Shown here in pieces: positions 21,258 to 30,435 of a stretch of DNA of 45,618 nt. The stretch is from Fidelibacterota bacterium MT.SAG.2 (GTDB lineage Bacteria; Fidelibacterota; SORT01). Under the pieces are notes generated by a model. That model did not search any database. It saw only the letters and a program-made list of their open reading frames with translations, and was not told the origin of the DNA. The DNA is taken from the NCBI GenBank assembly GCA_004402915.1, contig SORU01000011.1, positions 1 through 45,618 on the forward strand, in the 5' to 3' direction. The first letter of the stretch is position 1; each line of letters starts with the position of its first letter. The translations under genes and the position numbers were made by a program.

Positions 21258-23084
21258 TTATATATCTTCAAGCGTGTGAACTCTCCCCGTATTTTGCTCT
21301 TGCAGCCAAGCCATTAATGGTTGAAAATATTCAAGCATGGCATTTGCCGAAAGATCGCTGCCGGTTTTTTCCCGGAGAAGTTCACGCCAGTCACCGCTTG
21401 CGCCTTTTTCGAGTATAGACCAAAGAAAACTGCCCACCTCTTTGCTGCCAAAATAGTTGGTTGCATGGGGATCTTGATTCAATATATTTTTCGCAATGTG
21501 ATTGTGCAGCTGAAAGAGAAGCATATTCGAAATAGCGTAATCATAGTATTGAGCGGCATCATTATTTATATGGGTTTTAGACGCTGCATCGTTATACTCT
21601 TCTCCCCTCTTGCCTGGCGGTACGATTCCTTGATACTTCTGTTTGAAATCCCACCATTTGGCATTGTAGTTATCCGGTGTGATTTCCCCGTTATACAGCC
21701 CCATTTCAAACATGGTCATTACACCACAAGACCAGGGGATAAATACTACATAATTAAGAGCCTCATACATCAGCGCTTCAATTTCGTTTATTTCACCACC
21801 TTCGGGAAGGAGCCCAATTGCTTCTACAAAAGGTTTCTGCATCGATGCTAAGCCGATAAGGCTGCCGATCGCTTCATGGTATCCTCTGTTCGCTCCGCCC
21901 CTCAGAAGCGGCGGAACGTTTTCATTGGTGTATGCCATGTAGTAATAAATATGTCCAAGTTCATGGTGAGTTGTTTCATACCATGATGGATTCGGCTCAA
22001 CACTCATAAGCGACCTGATATCGTTTTGGAGGTCTAAGTGCCAGGCAGATGCATGATTGTTTTTCTTGTATGTCGCATCCTCCGGAAGGGGATAAAGAGA
22101 CGATTTCTCATAAAAACTTGCCGGCAAAGTATCATATCCGAGACTTACGAAAAACTCTTCAGCCTGTCTAACTACCCACTCCGCGTCTTTATCAGCAAGC
22201 GCCGAAGTCAGGTCTAAGCCTTCGACCGTTACGAGCGCGGTCCAATCCTGTCCCCATCTGTTAGGAAGCCACTGAGCGGGAATCATCTCCGGTACCGGCT
22301 GACCGTATTTTTCGGCTAATTCGTATCTCCAATAAGTGTGAAGCTCCCGATACAAGGGTCTTAGTTCTCTGTTGAATTTATTCATTAGATCGGTCATCTC
22401 TTCAACTGTCATATCATAGTCGCTGACCTGATATTGAAAATAGTCATCATATCCGAGCGCTTGAACTGTAGAGTTCCGTAGATAAACGAGATTGGTTAAG
22501 CCATCCCGTAACTCGACACCTACCTCTTTTGAAGATGACCAGGCAGCGAGCCTCTCATCCATGTCGGTTGAAGATCTTAGAGTCTCGTCTATTTGGTTTG
22601 TTGTTACAGTTTTACCGTCGATCTTAAAGTCAAAACCATACAAGGTTTCAACTTGTGCCGTTTGAGCAGCGATCCGTTGCTTCACAAGCCCCGGTACTGT
22701 CTGCGGTGAATCAGCGGCGCCGTATAAAATAACTTCAAGTTGTTTTACCTGAAGTGGTTCAAGGTCTGTTTTTCTTTCAAGAAATTTCCTTGAGCGTTCT
22801 ATATTTTCTATGCTTCCCGTGAAACTTGCCATTTTCTCGTTTGCCACATTTGTTCTATGAGAGTTAACGGTATCTCCCTCAATTATCAAAGTATTAGACT
22901 GCCATTGAGCTTCGGCGGCCTCATAATAAAGAACCAATAGTGTTTCTGTATACGAGTCAATGTATTCTTGAGCTTCTTCGACAATAGCCGGAGAAGACAT
23001 ATTATCTTTTGTGTCAGCCCTATATTTGTCCGAACAAGAGATAAGGGCAATTGAAACAGCAAAAAGTATAAATATTTTTTTCAT
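21258..23084 (-). CDS. M2-family peptidyl-dipeptidase lipoprotein (angiotensin-converting-enzyme-like)
   Basis: A zinc peptidyl-dipeptidase of family M2, which removes C-terminal dipeptides from oligopeptides. The 608-residue product begins with a lipoprotein signal (ALISC, Cys 17), so it is secreted and membrane-anchored. Zinc ligands are in HELGH (H374, E375, H378) and the downstream GYHEAIG (E404), with the LRGGANRGYHEAIG context that is characteristic of ACE proteins. Length matches a single ACE domain. AGAGGA lies upstream of the ATG. Probably works in periplasmic peptide scavenging; the substrate is unknown. Confidence 0.9.
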   Translation of the reverse strand: MKKIFILFAVSIALISCSDKYRADTKDNMSSPAIVEEAQEYIDSYTETLLVLYYEAAEAQWQSNTLIIEGDTVNSHRTNVANEKMASFTGSIENIERSRKFLERKTDLEPLQVKQLEVILYGAADSPQTVPGLVKQRIAAQTAQVETLYGFDFKIDGKTVTTNQIDETLRSSTDMDERLAAWSSSKEVGVELRDGLTNLVYLRNSTVQALGYDDYFQYQVSDYDMTVEEMTDLMNKFNRELRPLYRELHTYWRYELAEKYGQPVPEMIPAQWLPNRWGQDWTALVTVEGLDLTSALADKDAEWVVRQAEEFFVSLGYDTLPASFYEKSSLYPLPEDATYKKNNHASAWHLDLQNDIRSLMSVEPNPSWYETTHHELGHIYYYMAYTNENVPPLLRGGANRGYHEAIGSLIGLASMQKPFVEAIGLLPEGGEINEIEALMYEALNYVVFIPWSCGVMTMFEMGLYNGEITPDNYNAKWWDFKQKYQGIVPPGKRGEEYNDAASKTHINNDAAQYYDYAISNMLLFQLHNHIAKNILNQDPHATNYFGSKEVGSFLWSILEKGASGDWRELLREKTGSDLSANAMLEYFQPLMAWLQEQNTGRVHTLEDI

Positions 23085-23234
23085 AACATTTTCCTCTGGA
23101 GTAATGAAACGGTTTCAAGTATTAATTTCCTTAATTTATTTACAAAGTTCCTATTATTCAACCTAAAAGTAAGCCGATGACAAATCGAGAGGCCTTACCA
23201 TTTTTAAAGAGATTTTGTAGTACGCAAATTTAGA

Positions 23235-24392
23235 TTACTCACGATTCTGTTTGGAGGAAAACATAGCGACTGGTAATCCTACAAGAAAACCAATCGTCAG
23301 GCTCCCCGCAGCTAGGGCTATAGTTGTAATTAAAAATATGATTAATATATTACGAGTTCTTTTTTGGTCTTTCACGGTTGAGCATAGTTCAATTCCCGCT
23401 ACAATAAGCATAACCCCAAGAATGCTTTCGGGAAACGCGGAAATCAGTTGGACGATGGATGCGCCAAATAGCATAGCAATTAAAATTTTAAAAGTACCTA
23501 GCATAAGGATACTGCCGTTTGTTCGGGCTCCGAATCTACTTTGAGCAGCCAAGCCGCCTGAACCGTGACACATCGGCATTGCACCGAATAAACAAGTTAG
23601 ATTCATCAGTCCGACACTAAGAGAAATCTTTCTAGTTTGGGCTCCATGCTTAGGAAACAAATTGAAAGAAAGAGCTGACACGGCGATGACTGAATTGAGT
23701 AAGGTCAACGGAAGCTGCGGAATGGCGCCGTTGAACAAACCGCCGCGGAAACTATCGAAATCTATACCAACGAATTTCGGAAGATAGAACTGAAAACGTA
23801 AAGAATGTAAAAGAGTCTGATCGGCAACAAATGCAATCGCACCGCCCGTAAGAAACAATATCAGGGCTGTAGGAACTCTGTTGCTGTTATAAAATAATAG
23901 GGCAAAACCGATTCCGGCGAGTCCGATTATAATGCCGTCGAGAGCAATGAACTCCTTCGCATAGATCATTTGGGCGCCCTTTACGAACAATTTCAAACCG
24001 ATAGTGAATTGGATTCCCCTCACCACTACTTTTGGCATTATTCTCTCAAGATACTTGGTGAAATTGGTTGACCAGATCAGTAACATGAAAACAGCCATTA
24101 TCAAACCGGAAGCATAAACTTCACCACTGTTCATTCCTTCCGAGATGGCAACCGCGGCGATCGCTTTCATCGGCTGAACGGGCATTGGAATGGCAAATAT
24201 CAATCCAGTTGCTATGTTTGAAGCCCCAGCCCAAAAAAGCATCGCAGGAAACGACAAGCCCGCTACCGCGGATAAACCGAGAATTAGTGGTAAAAAAGTG
24301 CCTAAATCTCCAAGAGAACCGGAAAGTTCTTGTCTGTCAAATCGGGCAAACGAAAAATTCTCGCGTATTTTATGGAAACCAAATAATTTCAA
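23235..24392 (-). CDS. MOT1-type putative sulfate/molybdate transporter
   Basis: A 385-residue polytopic membrane protein with about ten hydrophobic helices. Family marks are ELSGSLGDLGTFLP near the N-terminus, MPVQPMKAIAAVAIS in the second quarter, and PMCHGSGGLAAQSRFGARTNGS in the second half, which are characteristic of the MOT1 branch of the SulP-related superfamily. Plant MOT1 proteins carry molybdate; bacterial members are often called sulfate transporters, so substrate is open. The start appears to be TTG at 24392. No STAS domain is present. A 220-bp gap separates it from the divergent FadL-type gene. An APS kinase about 20 kb away would be consistent with sulfate use, but no direct link is visible. 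Confidence 0.82.
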   Translation of the reverse strand: MKLFGFHKIRENFSFARFDRQELSGSLGDLGTFLPLILGLSAVAGLSFPAMLFWAGASNIATGLIFAIPMPVQPMKAIAAVAISEGMNSGEVYASGLIMAVFMLLIWSTNFTKYLERIMPKVVVRGIQFTIGLKLFVKGAQMIYAKEFIALDGIIIGLAGIGFALLFYNSNRVPTALILFLTGGAIAFVADQTLLHSLRFQFYLPKFVGIDFDSFRGGLFNGAIPQLPLTLLNSVIAVSALSFNLFPKHGAQTRKISLSVGLMNLTCLFGAMPMCHGSGGLAAQSRFGARTNGSILMLGTFKILIAMLFGASIVQLISAFPESILGVMLIVAGIELCSTVKDQKRTRNILIIFLITTIALAAGSLTIGFLVGLPVAMFSSKQNRE

Positions 24393-24612
24393 TAGTCTGT
24401 TATTCCAATGTTAATTTTAAGCAACAATTGGAATTTACTTGGAGAATCGGCTTAATTCAAGGAATCAAAAAAGAAACAAAAATAGTTGACTTAATATTGC
24501 TGTATTACATAAATTTCTAACTAATTCGTTAGATAATAGATTATAAAACCCATGACAAAGTGGGATAGACCTTTTAATCGTTTATACACTTGGTATTATA
24601 AAGGAGATAAAA

Positions 24613-26139
24613 ATGATGAGTCGAGTAATTAGAATCAGCATAATGAGCCTTATTCTATTTGCGCCGTTTACAGAGTTGAGTGCGAGCGGCATAGGCTTGA
24701 AATTAGTCGGTTCAAGGGCATTTTCGCTCGGGGGCGCTTTTAGGGGGGTGGCAAATGATTTTAGCGCTGCATATTGGAACCCCGCCGGCATGACACGGCT
24801 AAATGGATTTCAAATAGGCTTTGGAGCTGTTGGGGTAATACCGGTTGCGACACTTACGCCCAAAAATCTTACACCTGACATATTTAACCCGGTTCCGGCT
24901 GACGGCGGATTGTATGGTCTTAACAATGGCTATACTACCAGTGCCACATCATTAACGGAAAAAACTCATGTTATACCATCTATTGCATTCGGCTACCGCG
25001 CCGAGGGTTCAAAGATTGCCTATGGTTTTTCCCTTTCGGTTCCATTCGGATTGGGAACAGATTGGAATTTATTTAATTTGGGACAGATCAACAATTATGG
25101 TAATTGGGTATCGTCTCAATATCCTGAATTTGATACTGTAAGCGATATTGCTATCATAGCTTTTCAGCCGACCGTGGCAATTGAATTATCAGAGAAATTG
25201 TCATTAGGGCTTGGATTTATCTATACAAAAGCAGACATAAGTTTCCGCCAACCCTCCTTCAGCAATAATTCAACATTGGAAACACCATTCGGCACATATC
25301 AATATCCGTATTGGGTAACAGATACGTTCTTGGATGGGTCGGGAACAGGAATCGGTTTCAACTTTGGCGTTATGTTCGAGGCATCAGAAAAGCTGTCTAT
25401 TGGTGTTGATGTGCAATGGTTCGGCGATGTTGATATCGATGGTGATGTAACAGCAACAACATATTTCCCCTACAACCAAGATAAGCTAAATTTTATCGGC
25501 GGGCTGCTTACAAACACAGCCCTTGATTCCGCAACGAGAGGTGATTATGAACGTGCTTTTTTTGCGTATTCCGGACAATCAGTCACAAATTCATCAGATG
25601 TTGTCACCACAACACTTCCGCTGCCATTGGAAATCGGTTTTGGAATAGGATATCAGCTAAGCGAAAAATTATTGATAACGTGGGATATTATGATGACTCA
25701 ATGGTCGGTATGGGATAAAATTCCGATAAACATTAATAAAGATTTTAACGGTGACGGAAATAATGATGTGATCTATCTTGTAGAGCAATGGGATGATGTA
25801 AAAAAATATATGATCGGGTTGGAATATCTGATTATGGACAGCGACGAGAGGCAGGCATTTCTGCGTTTCGGTTTTGCGTCCGACGGTTCTCCGATACCGG
25901 ATGAAACACTCGGTCCCTTTATTCCGGATATAGGCACCAAAAACTCCGTTTTTGCAGGACTTGGTCTTAATATGGGCAGCATCACGATTGACCTTGCAGC
26001 TCAGACATTGTTTGTTGATGATAAAACAATTGTTAATATCGCGCTTGTTGACGGAGACCCGACAGAAAGCACTAACATTCCGGGAGTATGGAGTTTAGAG
26101 GAATCGGCGTTTGTACTCGGTCTTGCATACTCGTTTTAA
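24613..26139 (+). CDS. FadL/OmpP1/TodX-family outer-membrane transport protein
   Basis: A 508-residue outer-membrane beta-barrel of the FadL family, which imports long-chain fatty acids or other hydrophobic compounds. A signal peptide ends near residue 24 (ELSAS). The family hallmark follows: a GSRAFSLGGAFRG segment and NPAG (56-59) in the N-terminal plug, then alternating amphipathic strands, ending in an aromatic C-terminal residue (YSF). A strong Shine-Dalgarno, AAGGAGAT, precedes the ATG. The next gene encodes a secreted esterase 21 bp downstream, so an ester-hydrolysis plus lipid-uptake pair is plausible. Confidence 0.92.
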   Translation: MMSRVIRISIMSLILFAPFTELSASGIGLKLVGSRAFSLGGAFRGVANDFSAAYWNPAGMTRLNGFQIGFGAVGVIPVATLTPKNLTPDIFNPVPADGGLYGLNNGYTTSATSLTEKTHVIPSIAFGYRAEGSKIAYGFSLSVPFGLGTDWNLFNLGQINNYGNWVSSQYPEFDTVSDIAIIAFQPTVAIELSEKLSLGLGFIYTKADISFRQPSFSNNSTLETPFGTYQYPYWVTDTFLDGSGTGIGFNFGVMFEASEKLSIGVDVQWFGDVDIDGDVTATTYFPYNQDKLNFIGGLLTNTALDSATRGDYERAFFAYSGQSVTNSSDVVTTTLPLPLEIGFGIGYQLSEKLLITWDIMMTQWSVWDKIPININKDFNGDGNNDVIYLVEQWDDVKKYMIGLEYLIMDSDERQAFLRFGFASDGSPIPDETLGPFIPDIGTKNSVFAGLGLNMGSITIDLAAQTLFVDDKTIVNIALVDGDPTESTNIPGVWSLEESAFVLGLAYSF

Positions 26140-26160
26140 ATAAATTTATAGGAGCAAAAA

Positions 26161-27471
26161 ATGAAAATTCTAAAATATAGTTTGTTGTTTATAATAGCGA
26201 TAGCTCTGTCGGGTTGTGGCGAATCAGAAACAGTGACTAATTTCGTAACGGATCTGCCACCGGCAGGGACAGTAACAGAATTGACCTACGATGCTTCGCC
26301 TGCATTGGGTCCGGGAGCAGTAAGGACGGCGAATGTATACCTCCCACCCGGCTACGATGCGACAAGAGCAGGGGGTTACCCTGTTGTATACCAACTTCAC
26401 GGTGTTGGCGGCGATGAAAATTCATGGCCTACTGGTTTTGATCTGGCGCAAATTCTTGACAGGATGATCGACGAAGGAGTTCTCGAGCCTACAATCGTCG
26501 TGATGCCGAGTGCGGCTAACGCGCTTGGAGGAGGTTTCTATACCAATTCATTCGATCACGATCCTGTCAGAAATCCTGGGCCAAACCCCGCATTAGGATT
26601 CGGAGCCTATGAGGCGTTGATTATATCTGTATTGATGCCAACAGCCGAGGCGACATATAATATAGATGGAGCAAAACGCGGTATAATGGGACATTCGATG
26701 GGAGGATACGGCGCCATGAAATTGGCTCTATTATATCCAACGATGTTCGTCTCTGTAGCGTCTCATTCGGGACCGCTTGCCCTGTCTCAACTTTTTGAAG
26801 CGACAGACAGTAGACTATTGGAACGGATTGCAGCGGAAAAAATGGCGATAGATTCGACTTCAGTTGTGCTTGATTTGGCGGCAGCGGCGGCTGATAGGGC
26901 GGCAAATCCGCTCACGCTGACACTGTTTGGAATGGCGAGCTCATTCTCACCTCATTACGGCGCATTTTCTACATTTGATAATTTCTGGCTTGGCGCCGGT
27001 GTAGATACCAACCCTACAGATAATTTTCAATATCCTGTAGCGTTTCTTGATTCTGCCGTTATAGCGGACTCTACAGATGATATCTGGCTTGGTGTTGACA
27101 TGCCATTGGTGTTCGACGCAAGCGGCGTTGCCACTGTCAAGCTGGATATATTTGGTTTATGGCTACTTCAGGATGTCTATACGATTTTAAAAACGGGCAG
27201 TTCGCCATTTAATTTAGGATTTGGCGCTCAACAAATTACTGATTTTAGCGCTCTGAATATATACTTCGATACAGGCTTGAATGACGACTTCGACCCGGCT
27301 GATGATGTTGTTGGCTTCGGTATAATTGCTCAACACGAGAAATTTGCTGAACTATTAGGTGAATTGGGAATTACGCATACATCAGCCACTTATACCGGCG
27401 CTCATTCCGATGGAGTATATACACGGATAGATGAGGCGTTCGGAGCGTTTAACACCGCTATCGGTAATTAA
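26161..27471 (+). CDS. Secreted lipoprotein esterase (esterase D/feruloyl-esterase-like alpha/beta hydrolase)
   Basis: A 436-residue lipoprotein (lipobox LSGC, Cys 19) with an alpha/beta-hydrolase fold of the putative esterase family (PF00756 type). The N-terminal part shows VYLPPGYD and YPVVYQLHGVGG; the nucleophile elbow is GHSMGG (Ser 179). Downstream acidic residues in DTGLNDDFDP and a His in TGAHSDGVY are good candidates for the rest of the triad. A roughly 100-residue insertion between Ser and Asp is Ala/Asp-rich and hydrophobic. GGAG precedes the ATG. Likely co-transcribed with the FadL-type gene and ended by the hairpin downstream. Natural substrate unknown. Confidence 0.85.
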   Translation: MKILKYSLLFIIAIALSGCGESETVTNFVTDLPPAGTVTELTYDASPALGPGAVRTANVYLPPGYDATRAGGYPVVYQLHGVGGDENSWPTGFDLAQILDRMIDEGVLEPTIVVMPSAANALGGGFYTNSFDHDPVRNPGPNPALGFGAYEALIISVLMPTAEATYNIDGAKRGIMGHSMGGYGAMKLALLYPTMFVSVASHSGPLALSQLFEATDSRLLERIAAEKMAIDSTSVVLDLAAAAADRAANPLTLTLFGMASSFSPHYGAFSTFDNFWLGAGVDTNPTDNFQYPVAFLDSAVIADSTDDIWLGVDMPLVFDASGVATVKLDIFGLWLLQDVYTILKTGSSPFNLGFGAQQITDFSALNIYFDTGLNDDFDPADDVVGFGIIAQHEKFAELLGELGITHTSATYTGAHSDGVYTRIDEAFGAFNTAIGN

Positions 27472-27494
27472 AATATAGCAGTAGCAGAAACCCA

Positions 27495-27530
27495 AAGCCC
27501 CCCCCGCCCAAGTACAAGCGGGAGGGCTTC
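27495..27530. terminator. Hairpin terminator between convergent transcription units
   Basis: A GC-rich inverted repeat (AAGCCC... left arm, GCGGGAGGGCTT right arm; about 12 pairs with one bulge and a 10-base loop) lies 24 bp after the esterase stop and 38 bp past the fliG-like stop on the other strand. A CCTTT tract follows on the + strand. It probably works in both directions. Confidence 0.75.
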
Positions 27531-27568
27531 CTTTGAGGATCCCATCCTTAGAGAAATTGTTTATATCT

Positions 27569-28501
27569 TTATTCGATCATATCCGATTCTAAGATATCCG
27601 CCATATTGATCTTACCTTCCTTCTGAAGCTCTTTAACTTTATCGACGATAGCCTGTTGGGCATTCTGCACCAACCTGCGCGGTTGAGGTCCCTCGACAAG
27701 CCTCAATTCGTCTTCGAGAATTATCTGAGCGCGTTCCGGTAGGTTATTATAAAGTTTATCTTTGAATTCCTGCGGTTGTCCCTTAAGAGCTAATGCTATA
27801 TCAGACGCCTCTATACTGCGAAGCAGTTCGCGCATAAGATTATCCGGTATCAACGAAAGGTCTTCAAATGTGAAGTGGCTTTTTTTCACATCCATTGCCA
27901 GCTGCGGATCTTCTTTTGAAAGCATATCCAAGACCTGCTTTTCGCTTTTCACATCAAGGTGATCGAGTAGCTCCGCTAATGATTCGCTTCCGCCTGTTGA
28001 GATTTTGTGGAATTTCGGCAGCCCGAGAGCTTTTTCCGCAAGATCGCTCGCAATACTTTCGATTCCTTCTAGCGGGATATCGACTAAATGACCCATTTCT
28101 ATCATTACCTGACCCTGCGTTTCCGGATCTAAGCGCGTAATAATTTTCGCTACCCTGTCGGCGGGGAGTTGAGCAAGCGCTATCGCAGATATTTTTGCAG
28201 TTTCCTCCCTCAACAATAGAAGAATTTGCTCATCCATTAAGTCGTTGAGGAAAGCGAAAGGATTTGCAAGATGCTCCTTACTCTTGACCATCTTTTCGGA
28301 CATAAAATTGAAATAAAATTCTTCAAGGACCTTCTTTCTGCTTTCAAAGCTAACATTGCCAATCTCATCCATCTTAGAACGAATTTTCATAATATCGGTT
28401 TCGTTCAGTGACTTGAAAAGTGGGCGCGCTAAATTGGGCCCCAATACCTTAAAAAGTATTGCTGCTTTTTCAAGACCGGAAAGTTTCGTTTCTTCAGCCA
28501 T
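27569..28501 (-). CDS. fliG: FliG-like motor switch protein
   Basis: FliG is the rotor protein that interacts with MotA to generate torque. All three FliG regions are present in 310 residues: FliG-N (LSGLEKAAILFKVLG, 8-21), the middle domain (about 95-175) and FliG-C (about 185-300). Charged torque residues align with E. coli FliG at a constant offset of 24: K240 (K264), R257 (R281), D264 (D288), E265 (D289), with R275 for R297. The usual EHPQ motif of the middle domain is not recognisable. A strong GGAGGA precedes the ATG, which overlaps the FliF-like stop by 1 bp. Last gene of the motor operon; no flagellar structural genes are in the window. Confidence 0.93.
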   Translation of the reverse strand: MAEETKLSGLEKAAILFKVLGPNLARPLFKSLNETDIMKIRSKMDEIGNVSFESRKKVLEEFYFNFMSEKMVKSKEHLANPFAFLNDLMDEQILLLLREETAKISAIALAQLPADRVAKIITRLDPETQGQVMIEMGHLVDIPLEGIESIASDLAEKALGLPKFHKISTGGSESLAELLDHLDVKSEKQVLDMLSKEDPQLAMDVKKSHFTFEDLSLIPDNLMRELLRSIEASDIALALKGQPQEFKDKLYNNLPERAQIILEDELRLVEGPQPRRLVQNAQQAIVDKVKELQKEGKINMADILESDMIE

Positions 28502-29682
28502 TATAATTCCTCCGCGCTCTCTTCTTCAGAGCTGATCCAATTGTTCAATATTTTAGTAGCAGTATCAGGCTTCCCGACGCTAAGCGTAATTATGGCTTGC
28601 CTTGTGTTTTTAAGATCTGCTCTATGTACATCACGTTCGAGTGCCGCTGCTCGCTGTTGAGCCTGCGAGGATTGAAGCGCAGCCAGTTTTTCTTCTTTAG
28701 CCGCAATGATTTCTGCCGGTGTTCCGAGCATTTGAACCTCGTCACTGCCGTTAGTAGGCTCTGCCGGGAGAGTGGGTTGATTTTTACTACTTCTTCCCCA
28801 GAAATAAGCTAATACAAGCAATACGATAAGTCCAAGAACCGCTCCTCCTATATATAGGGGTAGCAATCCTTCCGATTCACGTTGTTTATCTTCCAATTCC
28901 AGCATCCTGGCGGCGAGATCGCTCTCTGTTGTAATCGATATCGTGTCAGACATAGAAGCTTCAACGGCTAATTGCGCAATTGCCTCACTTTGAACAAATG
29001 AGGTTGTAACGATATCCAAAATGTCGCCGCGCTGATAATCTAATCCCGTTGCCACTTGCACGACAGGTCTTACAGAATCCAATACTTTTTGACTAACGCC
29101 GTCTTCGAGCATGACGGTAACCTCAAGTCTCAATATCTCCGGTATTGCCGGGGAAGTTCGTTCGATAGAAAAACTACGCAAAGTCGAAGGTCTTTCATCT
29201 GATATAGATTCATCTAATTCAATTGTTGAAGGTTCTTCCTTTTCTGCATCGGTCTTAATTGGTGTGGATCTTTCTTCCTGCTCCTGTGTATCGCCCAATA
29301 TTTCAATGTCCGGAAAACCGGGAAGAACAGGATCAAATTTACTGATTGGAGGAAGCAGGTCTTTCTCCGGAATTCCGGTTGGAGCTGAATCGGCTGTTCC
29401 CATCTGAGAAATATCAGTGTCTTTTGCGTTTTTCGCGGGCTCCCAAATTTGTTCAGAGCGGTGAGCGGGTGTAAAGCTGATGTCCGCCTTTACGCTTACA
29501 AAAAATCGCTCATCTCCTAAGGCTTGTTTTAAGGCGTTTTCAGCCTGCGTGCGCAGGTGATTTTCAAGCATGATCCTTTGAGCGAGCTGAGATTGCGCAT
29601 TTTGCGGCTGCACAATCGATAGCGGTGCAAGAGTAATTGTCAATAACGCCGTTAACAAACTATGTTTAAAAAGTATTTTCAT
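28501..29682 (-). CDS. Shortened FliF-like protein (RBM3/beta-collar, one TM, FliG-binding tail)
   Basis: A 393-residue protein resembling the C-terminal half of the MS-ring protein FliF. It has a signal peptide or N-terminal anchor (about 1-29), then a strand-rich segment ERFFVSVKADISF (58-70), a long acidic, Pro-rich linker (about 71-180, the position of the beta-collar), a second strand segment with ATGLDYQRGDILDIVTTSF (211-229) that matches FliF ATGLDxxRGD, one transmembrane helix (273-294), and a cytoplasmic tail ending KPDTATKILNNWISSEEE (371-388), which matches the FliG-binding end of FliF. RBM1 and RBM2 of a normal 520-560-residue FliF are absent. Lies 5 bp after motB and overlaps fliG. 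Confidence 0.8.
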   Translation of the reverse strand: MKILFKHSLLTALLTITLAPLSIVQPQNAQSQLAQRIMLENHLRTQAENALKQALGDERFFVSVKADISFTPAHRSEQIWEPAKNAKDTDISQMGTADSAPTGIPEKDLLPPISKFDPVLPGFPDIEILGDTQEQEERSTPIKTDAEKEEPSTIELDESISDERPSTLRSFSIERTSPAIPEILRLEVTVMLEDGVSQKVLDSVRPVVQVATGLDYQRGDILDIVTTSFVQSEAIAQLAVEASMSDTISITTESDLAARMLELEDKQRESEGLLPLYIGGAVLGLIVLLVLAYFWGRSSKNQPTLPAEPTNGSDEVQMLGTPAEIIAAKEEKLAALQSSQAQQRAAALERDVHRADLKNTRQAIITLSVGKPDTATKILNNWISSEEESAEEL

Positions 29683-29687
29683 TGGAT

Positions 29688-30410
29688 TTACCCTATTGTT
29701 AGAAAGATTATTTCAATTCTTCTGTTTGCGGCTCGACCCTCTGCTGTATCGTTTGAATATCCGGGTTTGGGCCAGGTGTCGGCATAGCCGATAGCTGAAA
29801 GCTTTCCTTGTCCTTCAGGCGGAACAACTCCCCCAATATTGATAAGATATCTGACAGTAGCGCTTGCTCTTGCAGTCGAAAGTTCCCAGTTGGATTTAAA
29901 TAGGCCGCCTTCACGAAGCGGAACATTGTCGGTGTGCCCCTCAATCGCTATTGGAAACGGTATATCATTTTGAAGCGCAGCATTTATTTCGGGAGCCAAC
30001 TTATTAAGCAGATTTTTTGCCAGATCGGATAATTCAGCCGACCCGGTTTTAAAGGCAACATCACCCTTAAAGCTGATATTTACCCCCCTTTTGCTGGAAC
30101 TCACCGTGACATTTTCCTGCATATTCTGTTCAAGAACGATATCAGTAACTTTTTCCATAATAGCTGCAAGATCAAGTTGGTCTCTTTCAACAGGAGAAGC
30201 TCCCATAACCTCAGAGACGGCATCTGCGAATGCCCTGATCTTCACCGGATCTAAAGTCGACATCGAGAAGAGCAGGATAAAAAATGTCATCATTAGAGTA
30301 ACCATATCACCATATGTAAGAAGCCACTGTTCTGTTTCGTCGGCGGGCGGTATTTTTTTGGGCCGCTTCTTCCTGATAAGTTCAGGATTGATATTTGAAG
30401 TATCTGCCAT
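29688..30410 (-). CDS. motB: MotB-like stator protein with OmpA peptidoglycan-binding domain
   Basis: MotB anchors the stator to peptidoglycan and carries the proton-accepting Asp. In this 240-residue product a basic N-terminus (RKKRPKK) precedes the single transmembrane helix with the motif TYGDMVTLMMTFFILLF; the Asp is residue 35. A linker follows, then the OmpA-like domain: EGHTDNVPL, NWELSTARA, and AANRRIEI. The ATG at 30410 is chosen; an in-frame TTG at 30416 would add two residues, and neither has a visible Shine-Dalgarno. Located 25 bp downstream of motA. Adjacent FliG and FliF-like genes favour a MotB-type role over ExbD/TolR, which lack this OmpA domain. Confidence 0.93.
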   Translation of the reverse strand: MADTSNINPELIRKKRPKKIPPADETEQWLLTYGDMVTLMMTFFILLFSMSTLDPVKIRAFADAVSEVMGASPVERDQLDLAAIMEKVTDIVLEQNMQENVTVSSSKRGVNISFKGDVAFKTGSAELSDLAKNLLNKLAPEINAALQNDIPFPIAIEGHTDNVPLREGGLFKSNWELSTARASATVRYLINIGGVVPPEGQGKLSAIGYADTWPKPGYSNDTAEGRAANRRIEIIFLTIG

Positions 30411-30435
30411 GGTCAATTTTAGCCGTTATTACGGG

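Noticed and set aside
24486-24514. Sigma70-type promoter with TTGACT upstream of the FadL-type gene
   Set aside because: No acceptable -10 hexamer lies at 16-18 bases; the best candidates have wrong spacing.
24521-24560. Riboswitch or terminator before the FadL-type gene
   Set aside because: Only two very short hairpins (CTAA-TTCG-TTAG and CCCA/TGGG) are present; too weak to support a regulatory RNA.
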